DNA from: JBFWNZ01 sp050250795
GTDB taxonomy: Bacteria > Pseudomonadota > Alphaproteobacteria > UBA8366
Direction of reading: 5' to 3'
Assembly: GCA_050250795.1 (NCBI GenBank)
Contig: JBFWNZ010000284.1
Coordinates: 1-5,237 of the forward strand
DNA length: 5,237 nucleotides
How positions within the stretch are numbered: position 1 is the first letter of the stretch; each line of letters begins with the position of its first letter. This document shows, in pieces, positions 1 to 4,727 of the stretch. The notes under the pieces are model-generated. The model worked only from the letters and a program-made list of their open reading frames with translations, made no database searches and was not told the origin of the DNA. The position numbers and the translations under genes are program-made.

Positions 1-345
1 TCTCAAACTCACGAACTACCGTTGATTTGTATTGTAACTTGATTTCTCTAGCATTCAAGATCGCTGACATACCATAGCGTCCCAATCCACTTTCGAGCCA
101 GATCAACTAAATACGGGTTCCATTAGGTTAATAAACCCGGCCCAATCGGGAAAATTATGGAATTAATATCAAAAAATTATTTCTGAGCGGCGGCCAAAAT
201 ATAAATAAAATACCCTCATCGAATAACAAAACGCCTCGAGAATTTCATTCGTACCCGATTTCAATCCATTCTTTTGGAACGTATTATTGCGGAACCTGCT
301 TCCCTCGTTAAGAAATTACAACGAAGGAAGCAGGATCATCCGATC
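1..345. other. AT-rich non-coding region
   Basis: This stretch is about 39% GC by hand count, against clearly higher GC in the rest of the window, and no open frame longer than about 20 codons with a ribosome binding site was seen on either strand. It holds a 15-bp hairpin at its right end (listed separately). It also holds a smaller inverted repeat, cgggtt at 114-119 with aacccg at 134-139, and a competing 4-bp stem, 136-139 with 147-150. There are A/T-rich runs around 151-215 but no convincing -35/-10 pair. No transposase fragment, tRNA end or attachment site was recognised. The sharp change in composition at about 335-350 could mark a transfer boundary or just an AT-rich intergenic region; the sequence does not decide. 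Confidence 0.6.
295..334 (-). terminator. Hairpin terminator candidate after the Arg/Asp-rich gene
   Basis: The arms at 295-309 and 320-334 form a 15-bp inverted repeat around the 10-base loop aagaaattac. The only imperfection is position 304 against 325. Read as minus-strand RNA it is a G-U wobble, so the stem is unbroken; read as plus-strand RNA it is a C-A mismatch. That asymmetry, and the position 11 bases past the minus-strand stop codon at 346-348, argue that it acts on the minus transcript. The minus strand continues with TTCC and not a U tract, so it is not a textbook intrinsic terminator. It could instead stabilise the 3' end. Confidence 0.55.
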
Positions 346-939
346 TTAGTTCGCCCGCCAGTGATCCCAGCGGATATCGGCCCGACGGTCGTCGCGGCCG
401 TTGCGCCCGTCGCGGCGGTCGTCGTCTCGGCCGCGGTTCCAGTCGCGCCGGTCGTCGTTGCGGTCGCGGCCATAGTGGTTGCCCCGGTCGTCGCCGCGAC
501 CGTTGTTCCAGCCGTCCCGGGGGCCGCCGCGGTCGTCGCGGCGGGCATCGCGCCAGTCATGGCGGCGGTCGTCGTCGCGCCGCGCCTGGTGGTCGCGCCC
601 CCCGTCCCGGTCGTGGCCGCGCCAATCCCGGCCACCGTCGCGACCGTCGCGGTCATGGCGGTCGTTGTCGCGGCCGCGGTCGGCGTGGTCCCGGCCCCGG
701 TCATGATCGCGGTCGCGGTCGCGGCCGGCATGCCGGTCGGGCCGCCCGTCGCGGCGGTCGGGCGAGGCGCCGGGACCGCCCTGCGGACCCGGAGGGTTCT
801 CCCAGTTCGTGCCGGGACCGCCGCGCGGGCCCGGCGGGTTGTCGTCGCGGTCCTTGGCATAGGCGGCACCGGCGGTGCCCAGCGCGATCACCGACACCAG
901 CGTCATCGTCCGCACGAGGGCGGTCAAAGGCTTCGGCAT
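346..939 (-). CDS. Secreted Arg/Asp/Gly-rich low-complexity protein (hypothetical)
   Basis: This is a 197-residue protein of unknown function. Residues 1-28 form a clear Sec signal peptide: a basic start (MPKPLTALVR), a hydrophobic core, and an AGAAYA end with likely cleavage before K29. The mature part of about 169 residues opens with a twice-repeated NPPGP(R/Q)GGPG block (residues 34-43 and 48-57). It then becomes almost entirely D, R, G, H and N, with scattered Trp in DWR-like contexts, and ends RWDHWRAN. It should be disordered, highly charged and exported to the periplasm or outside. Alphaproteobacterial RcnB-like proteins have a similar signal peptide plus Asp/Arg-rich part, but their folded C-terminal domain is absent here, so this could be a truncated relative or an unrelated low-complexity protein. 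The ATG at 939 is chosen because GAGGAG lies 7 bases upstream and the signal peptide begins there; the frame stays open to 1086, but that extension would bury the signal. A hairpin follows the stop. Confidence 0.72.
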   Translation of the reverse strand: MPKPLTALVRTMTLVSVIALGTAGAAYAKDRDDNPPGPRGGPGTNWENPPGPQGGPGASPDRRDGRPDRHAGRDRDRDHDRGRDHADRGRDNDRHDRDGRDGGRDWRGHDRDGGRDHQARRDDDRRHDWRDARRDDRGGPRDGWNNGRGDDRGNHYGRDRNDDRRDWNRGRDDDRRDGRNGRDDRRADIRWDHWRAN

Positions 940-1166
940 GGAATCTCTCCTCATCCATGGTTCCGCAGCCCATGCAGTCCATTGGCGCATCGGCGCCCAC
1001 CCAGTCGATGCCGGCCCCTGGTCCGGCATGCTGCACCGCCTTGAACGGATGCGGCCGGACATTCCGTCGCCGATTTTCACCGGCATCGCCGCGCGCTATG
1101 GTGCGGCCCTTGCCATTCCGCCGCCCGTCCGGGCCGGCCGCACAATTCCGAACGAAGGAGCGACGC
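940..1166. promoter_or_regulatory. Divergent intergenic region
   Basis: These 227 bases separate the minus-strand secreted protein gene from the plus-strand dehydrogenase gene and should hold both promoters. The best plus-strand candidate I can see is weak: TTTTCA at 1074-1079, a 17-base spacer, then TATGGT at 1097-1102, about 65 bases before the dehydrogenase start. No good sigma70-type pair was found on the minus strand. An 8-base palindrome, ggccggcc at 1132-1139, is likely chance in such GC-rich DNA. The dehydrogenase ribosome binding site AAGGAG lies at 1155-1160. Confidence 0.35.
947..952 (-). promoter_or_regulatory. Ribosome binding site that fixes the start at 939
   Basis: The minus strand reads GAGGAG here, 7 bases before the ATG at 939-937. 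This selects the internal ATG over the further in-frame ATGs up to 1086, and it agrees with the signal peptide beginning at that residue. Confidence 0.75.
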
Positions 1167-2060
1167 ATGAGTGCTGGATTCATCGGCGCGGGCAGCATGG
1201 GGCTGGGCATCGCCGGCAACATCCTGGGCAAGCTGCGGGGCCTTACCGTCTACGACATCGACCCGGCGCGCATCCAGCCGCTGGCCGAGCGGCAGGCGCG
1301 GGTCGCCGCCTCGCCGCGCGAGGTCGCGGACCGCGAGGCGGTGGTGCTGCAATGCCTGCCGTCGAACAAGGCGCTGGACGCCGTCGTGAACGGCCCGAAC
1401 GGCGTGAAGGGCGGCAAGGCGATGAAGGTGTTCGTCAATCTGGGCGTCACCGGCCGCGCCACGGTCGAGGCCATCGCCGAAAGCCTGGGCGAAGCCGGGG
1501 TCGCGGTGGTCGATGCCCCGATCTCGGGCGGTTCGCTGCGCGCGCGGGAAGGCACGCTGACGATCATGGTCTCGGGCGACCCCGCCGCCATCGAGATGGC
1601 GCGCCCGATGCTGGAGGCGGCCAGCACCAAGATCGTGCATATCGGCGACAAGCCGGGCCAGGCGCAGATGATGAAGCTGGTCAACAACATCATCTCGGCC
1701 GGCAACTTCGCCGTCGCCGCCGAGGCGATGCTGCTGGGCGCCAAGGCCGGGCTGAACCCCGAGACGATGCTGGAGGTCATCAACAGCGGCACCGCGCAGA
1801 ACAGCGCGACCCTGGCGAAGATCCCGGGGCATGTGCTGACCCGCGGCTTCGACTACGGGTCCAAGCTGCATATCATCCGCAAGGACCTCGTGGAGTGGCT
1901 GCACGAGACCGAGGCGGCGGGCGTGCCCTCGCCCACCTGCCTCGCCGCCCGCCAGATGTTCGAGACGGCCGCCGCGATGCTGGGCGACCAGGCGGATTTC
2001 ACCGAGGCGATGAAGGTGGTGGAGACCATGTCGCGCTTCGAGATGCCGAAGACGCGGTAA
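1167..2060 (+). CDS. NAD(P)-dependent beta-hydroxyacid dehydrogenase (3-hydroxyisobutyrate dehydrogenase family)
   Basis: This is a soluble 297-residue oxidoreductase, the usual length for the family, which interconverts beta-hydroxyacids and semialdehydes (3-hydroxyisobutyrate, tartronate semialdehyde, sulfolactaldehyde and others). The N-terminal Rossmann fold is clear: GFIGAGSMG gives the GxGxxG loop at residues 7-12. Asp30 ends the second strand (VYD), which in this family usually means NAD(H), since NADP enzymes tend to have Asn-Arg-Thr there. The substrate-binding signature DAPISGG is at 116-122. The catalytic Lys is K170 in MMKLVNN, with the conserved Asn at 174. The C-terminal helical domain (about 165-297) is complete. 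The start is ATG 1167, with AAGGAG 6 bases upstream; the frame is open further upstream but that part does not resemble the family. The exact substrate cannot be assigned. Two dioxygenase genes follow on the same strand after 100 bases, which suggests a shared catabolic role. Confidence 0.93.
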   Translation: MSAGFIGAGSMGLGIAGNILGKLRGLTVYDIDPARIQPLAERQARVAASPREVADREAVVLQCLPSNKALDAVVNGPNGVKGGKAMKVFVNLGVTGRATVEAIAESLGEAGVAVVDAPISGGSLRAREGTLTIMVSGDPAAIEMARPMLEAASTKIVHIGDKPGQAQMMKLVNNIISAGNFAVAAEAMLLGAKAGLNPETMLEVINSGTAQNSATLAKIPGHVLTRGFDYGSKLHIIRKDLVEWLHETEAAGVPSPTCLAARQMFETAAAMLGDQADFTEAMKVVETMSRFEMPKTR

Positions 2061-2065
2061 TCCGG

Positions 2066-2078
2066 GGTGCAGAGCACC
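2066..2078 (+). terminator. Small hairpin after the dehydrogenase gene
   Basis: GGTGC at 2066-2070 pairs with GCACC at 2074-2078 around a 3-base loop, 5 bases after the dehydrogenase stop. The stem can be lengthened by pairing 2061-2063 with 2079-2081 if two G residues bulge out. No U tract follows, so at most it would be a weak terminator or a processing site. Confidence 0.25.
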
Positions 2079-2086
2079 GGGAATCG

Positions 2087-2133
2087 TTGACGGAAGGCTG
2101 CCGTATCCGCACACTTGGCAATGGTACGGACAA
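2087..2133 (+). promoter_or_regulatory. Candidate promoter and leader element of the first dioxygenase
   Basis: TTGACG at 2087-2092 matches the sigma70 -35 consensus at 5 of 6 positions. A 17-base spacer leads to CACACT (2110-2115), a poor -10 hexamer with 3 of 6 matches. GGTACGGACAA follows at 2123-2133, where transcription would be expected to start. The call rests mainly on the same two blocks being present, at nearly the same spacing, before the second dioxygenase (TTGACG at 3091, GGTGCGGACAA at 3128). The ribosome binding site GGGAGG lies at 2148-2153. Confidence 0.4.
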
Positions 2134-2160
2134 TTAAAAAATCTGCTGGGAGGCAGTACG

Positions 2161-3069
2161 ATGGCCCTACCGCCCGCTTCCGACCTCGCCGGGCATGCGC
2201 CCGAGTTGCCGCCGGCCGCCCCGCTGTTCGAGGCGCAGCGCATGCCGCGCGCATCCTTCGGCGCGGAGGTGCTGGACACCGACCTTGCGGACCGCCTCGA
2301 TGCCCCGTTCCATGCCGCCGCGCTGGACGCTCTCTACCGGCACAAGGTCCTGGTGTTCCGAGACCAGGAGCTCTCGGAGGGACGGTTCCGGGATCTGGCA
2401 CTGGGCTTCGGCCCGCTTGAGCCGACCAGCGACCGGCGCATCCGCAACGAGCCGTTCGAGGACCTTCTCACCGTCACCAACGTGGCGCCGGACGGCAGCC
2501 TGACCGTCGGACCGCCGAGCATGGCAAGCCGCTTCTGGCACAGCGACAAGTCCTATCTGCCGCGCCCGCCCCTGGCGACCGTCGTCTATGCCATCGACGT
2601 GCCCGGCGAGGACGGCGAGACCGAATTCTGCAACCTGACCGCAGCCTATAACGCCCTGCCGGCGGCCATGCGCAAGCGGATCGACGGCCTGCGCGTGCGC
2701 CACCACCGCGGCTTCGCCTATGACGGCAAGCCCGGCTTTCCCAAATCGACCTCGGAGCAGGAACGCCTGTACCCGCCGGTCGAGCACCCACTGGTCTGCG
2801 TGCATCCCCGCACCGGCGAGAAGACGCTTTATCTCGGCTATTTCGCGGCCGGGATCGTCGGCATGGACGAGGCCGAGGGCCGTGCCCTGCTCGACGAGCT
2901 GACCGGGCACACGACGCAGAAGCGGTTCCTGCTCGCACATCGCTGGCGCCGCGGCGACGTGATGATCTGGGACAATCGCAGCCTGCTACACCGCGCACGG
3001 CCCTTCGACCCCACGACGCGGGCGCGCACGCTGATCCGCGCGGTGGTGCAGGCCGACGTTCCTGCCTGA
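2161..3069 (+). CDS. TauD/TfdA family Fe(II)/2-oxoglutarate dioxygenase, first copy
   Basis: This 302-residue enzyme, close to the usual length, should couple 2-oxoglutarate decarboxylation to hydroxylation of a small organic substrate, often leading to C-S, C-O or C-P bond cleavage. The iron triad is visible: H127 and D129 in RFWHSDKSY, and H277 in WDNRSLLHRAR. R293 (LIRAV) matches the arginine that holds 2-oxoglutarate, and R289 a second conserved arginine; both placements come from comparison with E. coli TauD from memory. PPVEHPLVCVHPRTGEK (205-221) is a typical family block. The following LYLGYFAAGIVGM resembles the TfdA-like branch more than the taurine enzyme, so taurine should not be assumed as the substrate. 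ATG 2161 has GGGAGG 7 bases upstream. The next gene is a close paralogue; gapless hand alignment of the last 179 residues gives about 71% identity. The region around residues 89-124, just before the iron motif, differs most. Confidence 0.92.
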   Translation: MALPPASDLAGHAPELPPAAPLFEAQRMPRASFGAEVLDTDLADRLDAPFHAAALDALYRHKVLVFRDQELSEGRFRDLALGFGPLEPTSDRRIRNEPFEDLLTVTNVAPDGSLTVGPPSMASRFWHSDKSYLPRPPLATVVYAIDVPGEDGETEFCNLTAAYNALPAAMRKRIDGLRVRHHRGFAYDGKPGFPKSTSEQERLYPPVEHPLVCVHPRTGEKTLYLGYFAAGIVGMDEAEGRALLDELTGHTTQKRFLLAHRWRRGDVMIWDNRSLLHRARPFDPTTRARTLIRAVVQADVPA

Positions 3070-3112
3070 GACGTCGCCGCCCGGTCGGCGTTGACGAAGG
3101 GACGGCGGCGTC
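3070..3112 (+). terminator. Hairpin between the two dioxygenase genes
   Basis: Starting right after the first dioxygenase stop codon, 3070-3079 pairs with 3103-3112 over 10 positions. One of these (3074 with 3108) is a U-G wobble in plus-strand RNA. The loop is 23 bases and contains the candidate -35 box of the next gene. An alternative inner stem, cgccg (3075-3079) with cggcg (3086-3090), competes with it. No U tract follows. It may reduce read-through, or protect the upstream message from 3' decay so that the two paralogues are made at different levels. Confidence 0.35.
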
Positions 3113-3138
3113 CCAGAATTCTCGATAGGTGCGGACAA
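3091..3138 (+). promoter_or_regulatory. Candidate promoter and leader element of the second dioxygenase
   Basis: TTGACG (3091-3096, 5 of 6 to the -35 consensus), a 17-base spacer and CAGAAT (3114-3119, 4 of 6 to the -10 consensus) make a plausible sigma70-type promoter. GGTGCGGACAA at 3128-3138 would lie at the start of the transcript and matches GGTACGGACAA before the first dioxygenase, with TTGACG-to-GGT distances of 37 and 36 bases. The match suggests that this leader was copied with the gene, and that the second gene can be transcribed on its own. Confidence 0.45.
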
Positions 3139-3156
3139 ATCAGAAGCCGCCGGATC

Positions 3157-3163
3157 GAGGAGG
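3157..3163 (+). promoter_or_regulatory. Ribosome binding site that fixes the start at 3171
   Basis: GAGGAGG lies 7 bases before the ATG at 3171. A GTG at 3129 and ATGs at 3165 and 3177 are in the same frame, but 3165 is only 1 base from the site, 3177 is 13 bases away, and nothing similar precedes 3129. Confidence 0.7.
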
Positions 3164-3170
3164 AATGCCG

Positions 3171-4067
3171 ATGTCCATGCTTGAGCAGGGCACTGCCGCG
3201 TCGCCGCAGCCATCCGCCGCCCCCTTCGAGGCCCGCCCCTTTCCCGGTGCCGCCTTCGGTGCCGAGATCGAAGGAATCGACCTGTCCGGGCCGATGGGCG
3301 CCGGCTTCCATGCCGCGGCCCTGGGCGCCCTGCATCGGCACAAGGTGCTGTGCTTTCGCGGCCAGGACCTGACCGACGACCGGTTCCGCGACTTCGCGCT
3401 GGGCTTCGGCCCCCTGGAGCCGCGCATCACCCGATACGATCGCGGCGAGGTGCATCAGGACCTGCACCGGATGACCAACGTCTCACCGGACGGCACATTG
3501 ACCGCCGGGCATCAGGACGAGGCGAACCGCTACTGGCACACGGACAAGTCCTATAAGCCGCGTCCCTCGCTCACCACCATCCTCTACGCCATCGACGTGC
3601 CCAGCGTCGGCGGCGAGACCGAGTTCTGCAACCTGACCGCCGCTTATCGAGCGCTCTCACCGGCCATGCAGAGCCGGATCGACGGGCTGAAGACGCATCA
3701 TCACTGGTCCTTCGCCTATGACGGCAAGCCGGGCTTCCGCAAGGCGACGCCCGACGAGGAGGCGCTGAACCCGCCGGTCGAGCATCCCCTGGTGCGGACG
3801 CATCCCGGCACCGGCGAGAAAGGGCTGTATCTCGGCTACTTCGCGGCGGATATCGCCGGCATGCCGAAGGCCGAGGGCCGCGCCCTGCTGGACGAACTGA
3901 CGGCGCACGCGACCCAGCCGCGCTTCATCCTGCGTCATTCATGGCGCAAGGGCGACGTGGTGATGTGGGACAACCGGTGCCTGCTGCATCGCGGCCGGCC
4001 CTACGACCACACCACCCAGCCGCGCACCCTGATCCGGGCCGTCGTACAAGGCGACAGACCGGCCTGA
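3171..4067 (+). CDS. TauD/TfdA family Fe(II)/2-oxoglutarate dioxygenase, second copy
   Basis: This 298-residue paralogue of the preceding gene is intact: H123 and D125 in RYWHTDKSY and H273 in WDNRCLLHRGR form the iron triad, and R289 (LIRAV) is placed as the 2-oxoglutarate arginine, with R285 as the second conserved one. PPVEHPLVRTHPGTGEK (201-217) and LYLGYFAADIAGM are shared with the first copy. Differences concentrate in regions that usually shape the substrate pocket: residues 85-120 before the iron motif (LEPRITRYDRGEVHQD against LEPTSDRRIRNEPFED) and residues 174-180 (KTHHHWS against RVRHHRG). This suggests duplication followed by a change of substrate preference and not just a dosage copy; that is inference. 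No frameshift or lost catalytic residue was seen. The stop lies 3 bases from the stop of the convergent membrane-protein gene. The substrate is unknown; sulfonates, sulfate esters, aryloxy acids and phosphonates are all handled by family members. Confidence 0.92.
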   Translation: MSMLEQGTAASPQPSAAPFEARPFPGAAFGAEIEGIDLSGPMGAGFHAAALGALHRHKVLCFRGQDLTDDRFRDFALGFGPLEPRITRYDRGEVHQDLHRMTNVSPDGTLTAGHQDEANRYWHTDKSYKPRPSLTTILYAIDVPSVGGETEFCNLTAAYRALSPAMQSRIDGLKTHHHWSFAYDGKPGFRKATPDEEALNPPVEHPLVRTHPGTGEKGLYLGYFAADIAGMPKAEGRALLDELTAHATQPRFILRHSWRKGDVVMWDNRCLLHRGRPYDHTTQPRTLIRAVVQGDRPA

Positions 4068-4093
4068 TCCCTATCGGACCGGCGGATCGGCCG
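4060..4093. terminator. Hairpin over the convergent stop codons
   Basis: The arm 4060-4070 (cggcc, a bulged t at 4065, gatcc) pairs with 4084-4093 (ggatc, ggccg), giving 10 base pairs around a 13-base loop. The plus-strand stop (4065-4067) sits in the left arm and the minus-strand stop (4071-4073) at the start of the loop. A second short stem, ggccg (4089-4093) with cggcc (4097-4101), competes with it. There is no T tract on either side. With only 3 bases between the genes this is the only visible candidate for a two-way terminator; otherwise Rho or transcript overlap would be needed. Confidence 0.4.
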
Positions 4094-4649
4094 CTTCGGC
4101 CCCCGCACGGGACTTGCGGCCCGCTGCCGCCGTCCGGGCCGCCTCGGCCTCGGCTTCGGCCTCCGCTTCGGCGCGGGCCTCGCCGCGGATGCCGCCGACA
4201 TCCTTCTCCGCCGACGCGCTGAGGCGCTGATAGATGCCGAGCCCGACCACCAGCGTCACGCCCGCGAACAACAGCAGCGTTGGATAGAGCATGAGGGTCG
4301 GGTCCTTCTTGCCGACGGCGAAGACGAGGACCAGCGCTTCGAGGAAGATCGCGATGGCGATGGTGGAGATGAACTTCGTCATGCCCCGCCGCGCCTCGCC
4401 GGTGTAGCGCATCTCGCTCGGCCGGACGACCTCCTCCTCCATGAGGTATTTGGAGACCTCGAACACGGCCAGGGCGATGACGGTGTAGCCGATGGCGGCC
4501 AGCAAGGTCGCGCCGAGGTCCGGTTCGCCGGCATGCAGCAGCGCAGCCATCTGCATGCCGGCATGGATGAGCAGGCCGGCGGCAAGCGCCATCAGCGCCA
4601 TGCTGAGGAGGACGAACACGAAACGCGAGATGCGGTCGAGATAGGTCAC
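4071..4649 (-). CDS. Four-helix inner membrane protein of unknown function
   Basis: I do not recognise a defined function. With a GTG start at 4649 the protein has 192 residues and four hydrophobic segments at about 10-30, 45-65, 93-113 and 121-141. The loop between helices 2 and 3 (KYLMEEEV, then RPSEMRYTGEARRGMTK) is long and charged and the helix 1-2 and 3-4 loops are short, so both ends should face the cytoplasm. The layout recalls small PsiE-like membrane proteins, but I see no decisive motif. The tail from about residue 145 is hydrophilic and includes an Ala-Glu repeat (157-171). The start is uncertain. The frame opens with TTG at 4697, with no ribosome binding site for that or for GTG 4649. 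The GTG is preferred because VTYLDRISR leads straight into helix 1, and because a short upstream frame ends on it with a GTGA overlap. It follows the phosphoesterase gene on the same strand and is probably co-transcribed with it. Confidence 0.75.
   Translation of the reverse strand: MTYLDRISRFVFVLLSMALMALAAGLLIHAGMQMAALLHAGEPDLGATLLAAIGYTVIALAVFEVSKYLMEEEVVRPSEMRYTGEARRGMTKFISTIAIAIFLEALVLVFAVGKKDPTLMLYPTLLLFAGVTLVVGLGIYQRLSASAEKDVGGIRGEARAEAEAEAEAEAARTAAAGRKSRAGAEAADPPVR
4137..4182 (-). repeat. Hexanucleotide repeat encoding an Ala-Glu tract
   Basis: The plus strand shows seven imperfect six-base units of the type gcctcg, gcttcg or gcctcc, with one gcgcgg. On the coding strand they give EARAEAEAEAEAEAA in the tail of the membrane protein. 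Units of six bases keep the frame when copies are gained or lost, so length variation between strains would be tolerated. The tract probably forms a charged helical or flexible cytoplasmic linker. Confidence 0.6.
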
Positions 4650-4684
4650 GGCCGGCCGCGCGAAGAGCAAGGATGCAGAACCAT
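4646..4684 (-). CDS. Possible 12-codon upstream frame (leader peptide candidate)
   Basis: On the minus strand an ATG at 4684-4682, preceded by AGAGG 4 bases upstream, opens a frame for MVLHPCSSRGRP that stops at TGA 4648-4646. That stop overlaps the candidate GTG start of the membrane protein (4649-4647) as GTGA, a classic layout for translational coupling. It could explain how a GTG without its own ribosome binding site is used. There is no evidence from the peptide itself, and a frame this short can arise by chance. Confidence 0.2.
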   Translation of the reverse strand: MVLHPCSSRGRP

Positions 4685-4727
4685 CACGCCTCTGCAACGG
4701 CGCCCGCGGCGGGATGGTTCCGGCGGG

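Noticed and set aside
114..150. Overlapping stems at 114-139 and 136-150 as an attenuator or riboswitch
   Set aside because: Stems are only 6 and 4 base pairs and no gene follows within reach on either strand.
336..869. Second minus-strand frame rich in Ala and Thr over the same region
   Set aside because: Same repeat-driven openness; the protein is a plain A/T/G low-complexity shadow with no start context.
346..936. CRISPR array or tandem repeat from the recurring GGTCGTCGCG-type motifs
   Set aside because: Units are irregular with no fixed repeat and spacer lengths, and they are explained by Asp-Arg codons in the minus-strand gene.
274..1044. Long plus-strand open frame (TTG start) rich in Val, Ala and Pro, opposite the Asp/Arg-rich gene
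   Set aside because: It is the antisense reading of GTC/GCG-rich repeats, has no ribosome binding site, and lacks the signal peptide logic of the minus-strand frame. Several frames are open here only because stop codons are rare in this composition.
1100..1106. GGTGCGG before the dehydrogenase as a third copy of the leader element
   Set aside because: Only 7 bases match, the ACAA part is missing, there is no TTGACG at the right distance, and it lies 60 bases from the start codon. Chance is likely in GC-rich DNA.
875..2137. 420-codon plus-strand frame overlapping the dehydrogenase
   Set aside because: Composition is Arg/Gly/His-rich with no family resemblance and it is out of frame with the recognised enzyme.
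1077..2279. 400-codon open frame antisense to the dehydrogenase
   Set aside because: It overlaps a gene with an intact Rossmann motif, signature and catalytic Lys; antisense frames of this length are common in high-GC DNA.
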